The position numbers and the translations under genes are program-made. Under the pieces are notes generated by a model. It worked only from the letters and a program-made list of their open reading frames with translations, was not told the DNA's origin and did not search any database. DNA of 64,000 bases from Patellaria atrata CBS 101060 (taxonomy: Eukaryota; Ascomycota; Dothideomycetes; Patellariales; Patellariaceae), in NCBI GenBank assembly GCA_010093705.1, contig MU006090.1, positions 1,019,817 to 1,083,816 on the forward strand, given 5' to 3'. Of this stretch, positions 45,338 to 57,506 are shown in pieces (the first letter of the stretch is position 1; each line of letters opens with the position of its first letter).

Positions 45338-45860
45338 GGTTTCTATATGCCCCTTTTCAATCTAAGTTCTAAATTCCAGTAGATGATCCTTTATATGTGA
45401 TTATGTCGAAATCGACAAGTAAGAAAACAACAAACTAAAGAACAAATTACTTTGTCTTCTTTATACATGACAATCGTGCTGGAGATTCAGACGTAGTCGG
45501 GGAGATATGTGCTCATATCGCTGGAAGCCGGGCGGTGAAGTTGCTGGTTCCCCAGCTAGCATTAAAACCCCTGTTAGAGCTTTCTGGACAGCTCAGCGAG
45601 AGTATTAATACTGTAAGGTAGTAGAAACCATTTTATTGCCGATATTCACATGGAACATCGGCTGGTCTTAAATTCTAGCCATGTTGCACATATGGACAAA
45701 AAATGCCAACTATGTTTACAATCGCTCCCAATCACTCCTTATCCTTGCTTTTGGAGACTATAACGGCCCGTGCGATCTGCCCTTCAGAAAACTCGTTCAC
45801 CAGCAGCCGCTTGCTAATGCGTACAATCCTTCCCAATGTTTGTTCAATCAATCCCTTAGA
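45338..45860. other. Intergenic between nucleoside hydrolase start and SURF4 stop
   Basis: 523 bp; both flanking genes read on the minus strand. No feature is supported. Confidence 0.5.
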
Positions 45861-47062
45861 TTAATAGACTTTCTTCTTCTCGTCGACGCTGAATTGGCCA
45901 GGCCCCATGTTGACCAACAGTAGCAAACCTCCCCTTTGAACCCATTAGCGCTCTCTATAGACATATTGATAGTTTGAACTTACACAATGGAGAGAATCTG
46001 GAAGAAATCGTACTTGGCAAAATCCTTATGGGGATGATGAGGATGTAGCTGTTCAGGTGTTAGCCGCGTGCAACTTGTAAATATACTACGAGCGATTTCT
46101 TACCGTCCAGAAGTTATTGACCAGAAGGTTGAAGATACTAAGGATAACCACAAGCATGACAGCACTCCACTTGGCCTTGAACCCGACAACGACCATGACA
46201 CAAGAAATGAACCCAAATATGCTGACCAGAATCCTCCAAAAGCTCCACTCTCCAGCGAAGACAAATCCAACAAAAAGGAAGATTAATAGTACACGGCCAG
46301 CAAGCTGGAAGTACATTTTGCGATCCTTCTCGTCAAGCTGAGGTAATCCAGCTGGAGCAAACTTCTTGCGAACCCAGGAGTCGGAGAGAACCATAAGGAG
46401 ACCGCCCATAACCGAGAGATTGCGAAGGAAAAAGTTGAGGTCGAATATCAATCCATACCCCAACGCTTGGGTAACGACCACTCCTATCAGACCACAAACA
46501 GCGTATTCGGAGTATTTTCGTAGGATGATGAGGATAGACGAGGTTGTCATTGCAACAACGTTCACTATTAGGAAGAGGTGGGTGATTCCCCAGGGTACTA
46601 GGGAACGGTTGGGTCAGTACGGAGGTCATGTCTGAACGTGTTTCGGTCCCGACTTACTGTGCCTGTAATCCTTGAGATATGTGAGCTGATCGCCCCATTG
46701 TGTCATGATTCGAAGGGCGTCTTCGAGGAATGTGACAACTATCAAAAAGCGCCCAATTGCAGGTAGATATCTAACGTGGGAGAAATGGTAAGCTTCACAA
46801 TTCTGAGAATGCCCCTGCGTTTTGAAGGGAGGGTTTTCGAAGCCAGGCAAATAATCGATTACAGAAGGCTTTAGGATTTGCATTGGGGGGCTCACGGTTT
46901 AAGCGGGTCTGAAAGTGTATCCAGAAAATCTTCGATCTTGCTTGTCTGTTCCCGAATGGTATCTAGAGGACTAGGATCGTTGGTCGCATCTACCCTCCCA
47001 GGTCCCCCGAAAGGGTTCTGGTTACCCAAATGGTAACCCGCCGTTCCTCTTATCTGCGACAT
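45861..47062 (-). CDS. ERV29: SURF4 / Erv29 ER cargo receptor
   Basis: Exons 47062-46896, 46770-46658, 46597-46104, 46048-45984 and 45933-45861 give 303 residues. The N-terminal cytosolic part contains TSKIEDFLDTLSDPLKPYLPAIGRFLIVVTFLEDALRI, characteristic of SURF4. About seven membrane spans follow (ITHLFLIVNVVAMTTSSILIIL, YAVCGLIGVVVTQALGYGLIF and others). The protein ends DEKKKVY, whose KKVY is a classic KKxx ER-retrieval signal. SURF4/Erv29 packs soluble cargo into COPII vesicles and returns via COPI, the coat recruited by Arf1. Intron 1 is 125 nt, the others 50-60 nt; the acceptor of the last intron (TTCAAAG) is unusual but is the only one that keeps the frame. Confidence 0.95.
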
Positions 47063-48011
47063 GATCGCGGCGATATGAATAGTCAACAAGTGGAGGTTAG
47101 TCGCAGGTTTGGTTGCAAGGAGCGACTTGGAGGAATGTTGGTCTTATGCTTTTGTACTGTACAGCAACCTAAGCAACCCTAAAGAGTCTCGAAATGTGGC
47201 CTGTGCCAAGAATTTCACTGAAAACGGCCTGATGCCGATTGTGGATAGAGAAAAGGCGCCACAGCAGCTCAACACCATCACTAACTTGTAATAGGATGGT
47301 AATTAACACTTTGCAGCCAATTGTTTACAGAATTCTTGCACATGCATATGTAAGATGAGCTTCTCGTGCGGATTCCACATTAGGCATATTGCATGAATTC
47401 ACATGATGATATCACTCAGGTTAACCCCACGCTTATACGGGGAATATGGAAAACAATAACATTCTGTTTAGTTCTACGCTTTGCGTTGGTACCGTGCCGG
47501 TTCCTGTATTGGATTTCTCCTATCTTTGCCCAAATAACTCTCACTGCTGATCAGGTACTGGAAAAGTAGTTGGGTTCGAGATAAAGGGTCCCGATCCTGA
47601 GAGTGAAAAATTCGAAGAGACGTCTCAAACTCGCCTAGCAGCAGCCTTGAGCATGCCGGTATGTGAAGGTGACATCCTATCAGACTCTGATACTTTAGAC
47701 GGAAAAAACTAAAGAAAAGCAACAACACCATTTCTCCAGATGCAAACTAGTGTACAGTGCCCAAGTAGTTGGCTCTAGGCATGTGTGCCAATACGCTGAG
47801 ATGGCCGATGTGTGGATGTGAACCAAGGAATATGAAATTTGCTCTTTATAGAACCCTCCGCACGTTTTTGTGTACGATACGCACGTTTGATCTAGTACCC
47901 CACGAAAAGAAAAAAAGTACATGAGATATGTCGACCTAACGTGAAGAAATACCTCCTGGGCAAACCTGTCCAGAGCGGACAATGCCATAGTAATGTGAGT
48001 CCCCCAGGTGT
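47063..48011. other. Intergenic, about 0.95 kb
   Basis: No feature is supported; open frames on the minus strand at 47474-47988 show no coding character. Confidence 0.5.
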
Positions 48012-49316
48012 TTAGACCACCGCCCAGTCAGAATCGTTGGGATGAGAAGAGTTCTTAAACTTCTCTAAGGCTTCTTTAGTATCATTGCTCAACTGAGCAG
48101 AGAAACCACTCGCGGGTTTGGCTTTAGGTGGAGCTGGAGCTGGAGCTGGAGCTGGAGCTGGAGCTGGAGCTGGAGCCGGAGCCGACCATTTTTTCTGGGA
48201 GGGTTCTTCAGCGGCAGTTTCCGTAGGTGTATCAACTTGCTTCTTCTTTCCCTTCTTTCCCTTGGGAACGGTGTTCCAAGATGCATCGTTGTCCATTTCG
48301 TTGAGCAAGCGCATCTGTTCTTCTTCAGATGGCATGTCGCGCTCCCAATTAGTGCTAGCAGTCGTTGCTGATGTATTGCTTGCAAGAGGTCCACTTGAGC
48401 TTGTTGTGGAGATACCATCATGCTCGAAAGTATCTAACAATGGAGCATCAGTGGATGCTGTGGATGCTACCGGAGTACCATTGCTCCAAGCATTTTGAGA
48501 TGGCGCAGGTGCGGAAGCTAATCCATTCTTTGCCGGCTCACCACGACTTTCCCTGGCTAGACGCATCTGCTTCTCCTGAAGAGCGCGACGAACTTTCTCA
48601 TCTTCCGCGCGCTGAGCTTTCTCCTGCTCCTTCTTTTTGCGGTTCTGACGTTGTTTCTTCGTCTCTTCAACCTGCGCTAGACGTTGCTGTTGTTGCTGTT
48701 TGACGCGAGCTGGCTGGTTTGATTCAATTACACGGAGGACGGAAGGTCCTGCAGAGGGTGCCTCCAGCATGTCAGAGACATCTTTACCGCTAGCGAGGTT
48801 CTGGGATCGTGTCGGGGACGCATCGTCGTCAGCATCCGCACCCTCAGAGGATGACGCCACCGAAAACTCTTGACGAGCGGAAGGTTTGACTGTCTTAGTG
48901 CGAGAGTCAGACCTCACAGGAGCCGTAAGGGAAGTCCCTTTCTTGAGTCCCGCTAGTTGGCGAGCCCACTCCTTATCACCAGTATCGTCATCATTTTCGT
49001 CTGTATGAGATGCGGTAACTGCGGCGTAAGAGGGTTCACTTGGGGTCTGTTTCCCCTGCTTTCGACCTCTAGTTTGCTCACTCGAATTTGCTCCATCACT
49101 GGATGCCCCTGTAGTTCGAGTGGTGCTTTCAGCTGCACCACCTTGTTTCCTCTTTGCTTTTGTTTCTTCACGTTTTCGTATGGGCCTGGAAACCACCTCT
49201 TCTAAAGTCTGTGCTGTTCGGATAGCACGCCCCTTAGGTTTATCCTGAGACGTGTAGTAGTAGTACCCAGCTCCGCCTACAAGGAGGATAACAGCCCAAG
49301 ACTGCCATGGCTCCAT
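48012..49316 (-). CDS. Single-TM, low-complexity K/E/A-rich protein of unknown function
   Basis: One exon, 434 residues. It starts MEPWQSWAVILLVGGAGYYYY, an N-terminal membrane anchor. The rest is hydrophilic and mostly disordered: basic and Q-rich segments (ARVKQQQQQRLAQVEETKK), a predicted coiled coil at about 215-260 and several S/T-rich linkers. Near the C-terminus is a pure proline-alanine tract (PAPAPAPAP) encoded by tandem GGAGCT hexamers. The end SNDTKEALEKFKNSSHPNDSDWAVV looks conserved. This architecture suits an organelle-anchored scaffold facing the cytosol, but I recognise no family and assign no function. The ATG is the first in the frame. Confidence 0.75.
   Translation of the reverse strand: MEPWQSWAVILLVGGAGYYYYTSQDKPKGRAIRTAQTLEEVVSRPIRKREETKAKRKQGGAAESTTRTTGASSDGANSSEQTRGRKQGKQTPSEPSYAAVTASHTDENDDDTGDKEWARQLAGLKKGTSLTAPVRSDSRTKTVKPSARQEFSVASSSEGADADDDASPTRSQNLASGKDVSDMLEAPSAGPSVLRVIESNQPARVKQQQQQRLAQVEETKKQRQNRKKKEQEKAQRAEDEKVRRALQEKQMRLARESRGEPAKNGLASAPAPSQNAWSNGTPVASTASTDAPLLDTFEHDGISTTSSSGPLASNTSATTASTNWERDMPSEEEQMRLLNEMDNDASWNTVPKGKKGKKKQVDTPTETAAEEPSQKKWSAPAPAPAPAPAPAPAPAPPKAKPASGFSAQLSNDTKEALEKFKNSSHPNDSDWAVV
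48129..48178. repeat. (GGAGCT)8 coding minisatellite
   Basis: About eight perfect hexamers, encoding (Pro-Ala)n on the minus strand inside the single-TM protein gene. Confidence 0.9.
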
Positions 49317-52300
49317 GGTGAGTTATAGTCTTGATCTATATTCCGGAAGCTGTGAACTACTACTTATCAGCTGTGGCCTACGTCGGGTTGGTTTCTTGAG
49401 TATATACCTGTCTGAATGGAGGTCGAGGCGGGGATGTCCGGTGGCGGGAGTGTTTAATCTCAGGGGAACAGAAGGAGACTCTTGATAGTTGGCCAATATT
49501 AGAACCAGAAAGTAAGTATGGCAACAGTCTCCGTTCCTTGGCTCCTTTTTTTGAGCTAAAGAACGACTTCAGTGGTATGTAGATGTCGATACGACGCAAG
49601 GGGAAATCAGGTCAGCGAGTTCGTATCGCTTTAGCGCGAATCGACTGTGTTGCAGAATAAAAATGACTGATTTGTTGCTAAAGAGCTAATTGGGAAACAG
49701 GAGCATGATGTGATTTAGAGAAAGAAGAAAGAAAAGGGAAATGAGGGTGGAAGTTGGGAAGGAAGATTGGTGAAGGGGGAAGTATAAGGTAAGGTAAGGT
49801 AGTAGAGGGTCCAAGGTCTTGTGGAGAGCTGTTGTGAACTTGTGGTGTGTTGAAGGGTCAAATCAACGCTTAGGCCAAGGCTAACTTTAGAGCTTCCATT
49901 CTCTTTTTGTGTGATGCACGGAAGAAAGTTAGAATCTGGCTTCTTCTTTATTATTTCCTTATTCCGTTCTCTCACAAGATGTCAGACTGTTAGACAGCCC
50001 ATACACATTGCACAAGCAGTAGAACTACAGCACGCGGCGAATGAAGCTCCGATATGCTTTGTATTCTCATTAGCCTTCTCGTTCTCTCCCCCGGCGGCAA
50101 ATACTGATTTTAATGACCTTGGACCTTCGGCTGTCCAATTAATAGAACCATTACGTATCCACTCTGATCTCCGCCCGCGATCCTCGTACAGCGTGTAGTT
50201 CTACGGAGTTTACGGAGTATCTCTTTTCGTGTTTCGTCTCCTATTTCTACAACTTTTTCCTTTTTTCCTTTTCTGCCTCGCTCCAACAACTTTTGACTCT
50301 TGAACTTGCGTAAGGTTTCAAATGAGGGACTCGCGTTTCGCCTGCATGCCACTACAGTACTCTTTTGTGGTCAAAAAGGCTGGATGGCAACAGATGGGAC
50401 GTATGTCATGATCTTCCCATCCTCCTTCGGCTGCATCTATTCTGCTTCTGGCTTGACAGACACAGCTCGGTGATAGGCTATCGATTCATATGAGACTGCA
50501 TAGCTCATTCAAGGTTCGTCGATGAGGTATAATAATTCCTGAGTGCGAACATATTGATAAAAAATCTACCTTTCCCCGCAATCACTATTTACAATGCCAC
50601 GAATGCCCACCCCCTTCTTCTTCATCATCAAAGGTTCCATGTCAAATATCTGCCACGTTGTTCGCCTCCATCTCATATTAGTAGGGCACAAGAATCCCCC
50701 AGCACTGGTAACCTGATTTTCGTTATTTATTGTACTGTACTTGTACTTCACAGATAGTCTTGTACGAGTGGTAACAGTGTACTACCTGCCGAGGTTTACG
50801 GTAAATGTTACTTCGTACTGGGGAATACGAAGACAGAAATAGATGTCGTACACTCGAAAGGTCTGCTATCGGACGAACTTACTTCTTCTTTCAGACTGCT
50901 AATAAAGGAAGGTGAGTATCTCAAGTCTATGTTAAGTGCACCTTCTTTATTCAATTGTATGAAGCTACTGGTTCCGAATTGGGCAGTTGGCACCGAACTT
51001 TCCCGTCCCCTCTTGCCCAAGGTACAAAGTATATTAAACATAAGGTAGACTCAAGATTTCGATGTCTTTGTATAGCAACTACCTCGTATAAATAATCGGC
51101 ATATCGATGTGTTTGAGAGTACACGAGCGAAAATTCTATAGAGACCAATATCGGATCTTGCGGCTCGCTGATAGTCTTCTTGCTGGGATTGTTGCCAGGT
51201 CTAGCAGCTTTGCTGTTTCTTTTTCCCTCCGTCATTGAAGTCTGTACAATCAGATTACACTCTCCCTCCATACTGTACATGCCACTACCATGACATGGTA
51301 TGTTGTTTTTCACGATTGATATCAAGGAAACTCCAGATATCATTCGCGCCAACCGTTACACTCTGAACAGCTCGAAATTTTCGAATCTCTATCAAAATAC
51401 TTCAGCTTTTCTCCATCCTCACAGAAACTGCTGGTTCATTACTATTGACCATGAACTTGAATACCAGACGGTTACAGTACTTCACTTTCCCTTCAGGTCT
51501 CAATTATCAAGTAACTTACGTATTTCATCGTCTTTATTTCCTTAGGAGGTACTATATTGGGTGAATTGATCTCACAGCACCCTAGGGAAGCTCCCCTTTA
51601 ATCCAAAGGGAACTCCATTTCTTACTCGTATAATATGTATATTCGCTCCGGTGGTTTTATCATAATGCCCATCATGGTTCTGCGGTAAAGCTTTTATCTG
51701 TTTTATTTCATACGGGAATCAACAGCATTCTTTATTTTTCATAAATACTACTTTTACTCTCAGATGCTTAATCGCGCCGATGACCCTTTAGTGGCATGAT
51801 GCCCAATATTATTACCTTCTTCCGATGCTACACATATCAATGTCGGCTTTCATAACAGGAAGCTCTGATGATCCGCTCACTCACCTGCTTTGTCATCCAA
51901 GGTGAGACAGTATGCAAGATTTACCCTAGGAGCAAGTTTCTTGAAATGCTTCTTATTATGATTGGGGCTTAGCGTCAAGAAATCCGTCACAAACCCCTCG
52001 CTTTACTGCTATCACATAGAGAAAAGAAGACCAAACGAGATACGTAGACACTCACGACTAGCAGCGAGCAGCTAGGATGCCCAACACTCCATCGAATGAA
52101 TGGAATCGGTGAGAAACAAGCCAACCGAGGTGTTGGGCACATAGGCTCAAGAACTTTTGTTTAAAAGTAAAGCTGAAGCCTTCTATGTTGAGTATGTGGG
52201 TAATTATGGTAAGTGTCTAAAAGGGTGGATATAAGGACTGGGTTTAGTTTTGTGCTTAGAATGGCTGTAAGGGGAATATATTATATTAAAACATTGAGAT

Positions 52301-52602
52301 AATAGGAGCTATAGCAAGCGGTATCTGAAGTAATCTACCTGGTGTTTCCAGCAAATGTACGGACTACCAAAAGATTTTTACACCGCTAGAATCATGAATC
52401 TTAAGGGTAGATTTTGAGGGTATATCTAGGTCTCATTCATGAGGCATTTCCAAAGGGAATAACTAGTTATCATCGTCCAAAGGATTTCGTCCTGTTTTAT
52501 TCATGTTTCTCAATGTTAAGGATAGTAGAGGGTAAATTATACATATATCTACAGTTAGCTTGAGAAGGATATCTATGACCTTATTCTACCCATGAAGAGT
52601 TC
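49317..52602. other. Gene-poor region, 3.3 kb
   Basis: The longest gene-free stretch before the minisatellite. Open frames are short and show no family features. AAGGTAAGGTA words occur near 49786, TACGGAGT words near 50200-50215, and GTAC-rich sequence near 50730-50820. No LTR pair, terminal inverted repeat or tRNA is evident. Undetected short or non-coding genes are possible. Confidence 0.5.
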
Positions 52603-53618
52603 CTATGTCTCTCCCTCCATGTCTCCACCCAGAGCATTGATAGCCCATTGATAACTTCCCAGGAAGATCGCACCACCAGCACTGATCCAAAAAACACGGG
52701 GTCCAATCCCCGCTATGAATGCTCTCGGACCACTATCCTTCAGTATCTGTTTCAACAATGCTATAGTCCCAATCTTCTCTCTTGCCAGCATCATTCTCGT
52801 CTTCAAGACGTCGAGCGGAGTGGTAATACCAGCCGCTACAGCCCCAGATATACTACCAAATAACGCGGACTCTATTGAAGATACAGTATTTTGACCTGTC
52901 CTACTTCGCCGCCAGGACTTCATACCCTCCCACAGCGGAAACTGAATGACGGTGAATGGCACCTCGCGCATAATCGTGATCCCCCACCCTCGATACAACT
53001 CCCTCCAAACATGAAGTACACCTAGGGGATGCCGCTGCCCAAGTATATGCGTGAGCGCAGACAAAGAAGACGCATGCTGCGATGCTTGCGCTCTCTGCTT
53101 CACCACCTCCGTAGGTACTCGTACAGCACACGCAGCCACCTCACCCAAACTCGCTGCGACCATGTGGGTCAAAGCTTCCTGGCTCGCACTAAGCGGCGGC
53201 GGCGACCGAATTGGATTGCCATCGATGGTGCGAAGGATGGATTGGGAGCGAATGGCCCGCTCACGCAGATAGCGTTTCGTGGAGTCGTAGGTTACGAAGA
53301 AGAGAGCGGCGCCCGGTGCGGAGCCTACGACAGCGGAACCGATGCCTTTGTAGACGCCGCGGAAACCGCCCGAGGCGTAGAAACCGCTTGAGGATTGGAG
53401 ACGGGTTTTGAGGGTATCTAGCGGGTAGAGGGAGAGGTCGACGGTTGTGCCCGCAAGCCCGCCTGCCTTGATGATGTTGGTAATATGTCTAGTATCGTGG
53501 ATATCTAAGGATGCGGGGTGATGATAGGAGGATCGAGGGAGAAGGAGACTGAACGTACCAACAGCGACCGTATATAAGGGCTTTCAACCCATGGGGGTGT
53601 ATGGAAAGGGGATTGCAT
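52603..53618 (-). CDS. PET8: Mitochondrial S-adenosylmethionine carrier (Pet8/SAMC-like)
   Basis: Exons 53618-53559 and 53466-52603 give 307 residues. The three mitochondrial-carrier repeats each carry the P-x-[DE]-x-x-[KR] signature: YPLDTLKTR, VPTEVVKQR and TPLDVLKTR. Around them are GGFRGVYKGIGSAVVGSAPGAALFF, LYRGWGITIMREVPFTVIQFPLWEG and FIAGIGPRVFWISAGGAIFLGSYQW, which match the SAM carrier subfamily in spacing and in the V-P-T-E second repeat. The protein imports S-adenosylmethionine into the matrix for methylation, biotin and lipoate synthesis. The intron (92 nt) has a GTACGT donor and ends ATCAAG. It is divergent from the WD40 gene with only 167 bp between starts. Confidence 0.9.
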
Positions 53619-53785
53619 TAAGATAGAAGTTTGAGATGAGCATGACGCTTGGAGTTTAACCTTTCGCGGGAAGCTGTCAGGGGGTCATAGCTCCATTGAC
53701 CGTGAGCTCCCCCACCACCTTAGAGCTCTTCTCCTCCGTATCTACATCACCAACTCAATTGCTATAGAGCTTGGAAGGCTTCAAT

Positions 53786-55474
53786 ATGGACGAAAACACC
53801 ATATCATCCGATACTCTGGAAGCAGATATACCCAGAGATCAAGATAAATCTCGGTTTCCGGCCTGTATCGCCTCAACAGGCAAGCTCTTCAACACAACAG
53901 TCGAAACTCCACGAGCTCCAGATAAAGGACTCTCGAACACATTTCGCTCACTACAATGGTTGGAATCTCATTCGCGCACATGATCTGAGATATATCGTTA
54001 CTAAGAGCATAAAAAAGGTCTCCGGATGGAACATGTCTCCTCACTAACTCTGCCGACAATATTCTAAGGACCTTCATAGTGTACCAAGTCCACCCCTTGT
54101 ATTCTTGAGCAAGATTTCCAGGCTTACGAACATGAAGTTAGACCTCCGGATCTCCTATCAGGCGTATTTCACAGTCTCACCCCATACGCGTCGCACGAGT
54201 CTCCCAAACCCGTATACGCGAGCGCTTCATACCCTCTCTTCGACCTCAACCGCCCAGAAACCACACTCCTCCTCTACTCGCCCGCACGCCAGCCCATCCG
54301 TTTCATAGACGCACTTCGATGGTTCCCGGCCGCCAATAATACCCCCAGTCACAGCTACGAAGATGACGAAGCCTACACCCAACCCACCTCCTCAATCATC
54401 GCCAGCTACCCCCTCATAAACCCCCTCACCGAAGAATTTCTAGCTCCCCACTCCCTGATATTCACCACCGACAACTCTCACTTCGTTGCCGGCACGACGT
54501 CTCGCCTCTCCATGTTCGATATCAACTACAACGGCCAAGGTCCCATTCAGACACACCCCACCATCCCCTCACGGCGCCACATCCGCAAAGGCAACGGGGT
54601 CGGTATGAAAGGTATAATCTCCACCCTCTCCATCTCCCCCGCCACCTCCATCCTCGCCGCCGGCACGTTCTCCCGCTGGATAGGTTTATATGCTGCCGAG
54701 GGGGCGGGCGAGACTGTTGCCGTTTTTCCCCTACCCTACCTACACACATCGAAAACCTTAATCCCGGAAGCAGAGCAGGGCCTACCAGGCACGGGCGTGA
54801 CGCAGATGAAGTGGAGTCCTTGCGGGAGATATCTGTATGTTGCGGAGCGGCAGAGCGACGCCATCATCATCTACGACATCCGCGTCACCGGAAAGCGAGT
54901 CGGGTGGTTAAAGGGCCGAAACGCGTTCTCGCCGCAGAGGATGGGGTTCGATGTCATCAGTAGGGGCGAGGGACACGATGTCATGGCGGGGGGTATAGAC
55001 GGGAAGGTGAGGGTGTGGGGGAATCCGGGGAGGGGCTGTGTGAGGTATGAGGATGAGATTACGGAGGGTGTTATGCGTGATGTTGAGTGGGAGGGTCATG
55101 AGGGTATGTTCTAATTGATCTCTCTATAACCCCTATGTAATATGAACAAGTAGTTTGAAGGATGAGCTGACGGTAAATTAGACGTCGTATGCGCAGCTGT
55201 ATTCCACTCTTGCGGCTCCGTGCTCGCCACTGCGTCTGGTCAACAACGTCCTCGGGTTCAGTTCGACTCGAACTCAAACTCACACCCGAGCTCGTCGGAT
55301 TCCGACACGAGCTCAGACTCCGAGTCGGAGTCACAACCGGAAAACTCGAGTTGTCAAGAGGTGGGTAGAGTGGGTTCGAAAAGAGAGCAAAGAGAGAGAG
55401 CGGTAAGAGATAATTCAATCAAGATCTGGGATCTCGAAGTTACGGGTGGATGTGCTGCGGAAGAGCGGAGTTGA
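53786..55474 (+). CDS. Swt21/WRAP53-like WD40 protein, with an apparent one-base frame clash
   Basis: Exons 53786-53958, 54018-55103 and 55182-55474. Conserved blocks are RFPACIASTGKLFNTT, FRSLQWSPDGTCLLTNSADNILRTFIV, YASASYPLFDLNRPETTLLLYSPARQPIRFIDALRW, LIFTTDNSHFVAGTTSRLSMFDI, GIISTLSISPATSILAAGTFSRWIGLY, VTQMKWSPCGRYLYVAERQSDAIIIYDIR and DGKVRVWG. These form a WD40 propeller of the Swt21/WDR79 group. Exon 2 is one base too long for the frame: RTFIV and EQDFQAYEHEV lie in different frames, with the break between about 54076 and 54110, and no intron of workable size fits. Exon 3 includes an S/D/E-rich insert before the last blade. WRAP53 binds box H/ACA RNAs in animals; Swt21 is nuclear in yeast. 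Confidence 0.8.
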
Positions 55475-56212
55475 ATAGGTAAGGACGGCAAAGTACATTC
55501 CAAACAGGACTCATCGGATAAGGCGCAGAGATACAAGTCGAAGATTTTCAGGGGGGGTTTTTTTTTTTGGGGAGGGGGAGGGGGGGGTTGCTTTAGGTAG
55601 TTGGCTGTATACTGTACCATCTTTTATGATAGTCGAGTAATCATTTTGTGAAGTGAGTAGTGGAATAGCTAGGGCTTATTGAGATACCGTCTGTGTGGAA
55701 TCAGTCACCGCACGTTTTTGATCTGTTCAACCTCCGTTCTCGCTCACGTGTATGCATCGTTCTCGTGTCTACTGGTGCACGACTCAAAGGAGCCAACAAG
55801 TCTGTTTACGGAAAAGGGGGTAATTGATAGAGGGGAAATTAGTGGTTGGAAGTGTACGAAGGGGCATGAACCGTACGAATATCGTTGTTGGGGGTGTTCA
55901 AGAAAAGGATGGGGAACCAAAGAGGAGATTTGTACGAGATGGGCGAAGAGTTGAACGAGGCCTAAAGTGTAAAGCGTCTGGGGGAGGTTGGGAAGGGAAA
56001 CGTATTATTATTAGAGAAGGCGGATGGGATCTGAGCTGTGGAGTACCTCCGTATATGCTGGAAGTCGGGGTATGATGGAGCAGGGTGCACGGTGGGAGAG
56101 TCGGGTGTGTTGTAGAAGGGAAAGTGTGTGGGAGAAGCGGAGGATATTATAGAGCGAGATGGACGATGGGAAGAACTTTTGTATGGAGGGATGGAGGATA
56201 CTTTAGAGTGTG

Positions 56213-56555
56213 CAGTGCGGTAGGAGTATATAGTACAGTAGGAGTATATAGTACAGTAGAAGTATATAGTACAGTAGGAGTATATAGTACAGTAGGAGTA
56301 TATAGTACAGTAGGAGTATATAGTACAGTAGGAGTATATAGTACAGTAGGAGTATNNNNNNNNNNNNNNNNNNNNNNNNNNNNNNNNNNNNNNNNNNNNN
56401 NNNNNNNNNNNNNNNNNNNNNNNNNNNNNNNNNNNNNNNNNNNNNNNNNNNNNNNAGTATATAGTACAGTAGGAGTATATAGTACAGTAGGAGTATATAG
56501 TACAGTAGGAGTATATAGTACAGTAGGAGTATATAGTACAGTAGGAGTATACCAT
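56213..56555. repeat. 18-bp minisatellite interrupted by a 100-N gap
   Basis: The unit GTATATAGTACAGTAGGA repeats head to tail, about eight copies left of the gap and about five right of it, with only one visible variant (AGAAGT near 56257). Because 18 is a multiple of three, both strands stay open, giving spurious hexapeptide-repeat frames. Confidence 0.95.
56356..56455. other. Assembly gap, 100 Ns
   Basis: Exactly 100 Ns, a conventional placeholder for a gap of unknown length, placed within the tandem array. Confidence 0.99.
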
Positions 56556-57506
56556 ACCCGAGGACCATACGTACAATTATAGTATGGTGTTAAACAAAAA
56601 GGGAGTTATGGATCCAAGCAGAATGTACAAGGGAGCACAAATGTACGGTATGGCTGAAGCGTATACAGTGCCCACACGGCGGAGCTGCCTAGTAGTTATT
56701 TGTTCCCTATACGTGACTGCTAATTGCAAGCCATGTATCCTAAACCTCGACCCTGCAAACTTTCAATTCTAGTGCAATAGCCGCGTGGTTGTGGTATATA
56801 TTCACGTCCCACTGTTCTAACACCAACTGCTCATGCGGCGAGGAAGAGTGGGACCGTGGGTTTTGGGGTTCCACATAGGAGTCTTCTATGTCATCTTATC
56901 TTCAGTTTTGATATCTGGGAGAGAGGAGAGAAAAAGTAAGGGATGCTTGTCTCTATATTGTGGAATATTGGAATTTTCATATTAGGGAATCGCGCTAATT
57001 AACAAACAATACAGAATGTTAAAAATGTAGAGATGCGTACAGAGTACAAAATGAGCACATGGACCTATTTGATATAAATATTCAGACCTCTTATTATGTA
57101 AAAAAAACAGTATCTGTGAACGGTTTCGGAACTCTAGTAGCGCGAGAGATGTATACGAAGGGCAATCTAGTTAAGCCCTTGGAGAGGGAAAGAAGAGTTT
57201 AATTGGGTGATGGAAAGTTGATTGCTACCGAGAATCTTTCCAGCTACCGGAAGTCAGAGTTCGGCAAACCGACACAGCGGACTAGGGCTATTTTTGGGTG
57301 AGAGAGGTATGGTATACGATCACCTGTGGCATATCCCGATTCTGAAAAGTTGCGACGCTTGACCAAGTTCAAAACTCTTCCTTCATTTATTTACATAATC
57401 TAAGATATACCGTGCTGCTCCGTCGCAAGCTCGGACGCATACACTGGTCGCAAATTGGAATATTGAAAACAGGTTTACTGCGTAGGACGGCCGTTGAGTC
57501 GATAGC

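Larger units (their letters stand above)
55475..57506. other. Intergenic region with T/G tract, 18-bp minisatellite and assembly gap
   Basis: A T12 run followed by G-rich sequence is at about 55558-55588. The minisatellite and the N gap occupy 56213-56555. No gene is supported on either side of the gap. Confidence 0.5.

Noticed and set aside
55962-56582. Hexapeptide-repeat frames on both strands across the N gap
   Set aside because: Result of an 18-bp repeat unit without stops; no start context or flanking coding sequence.
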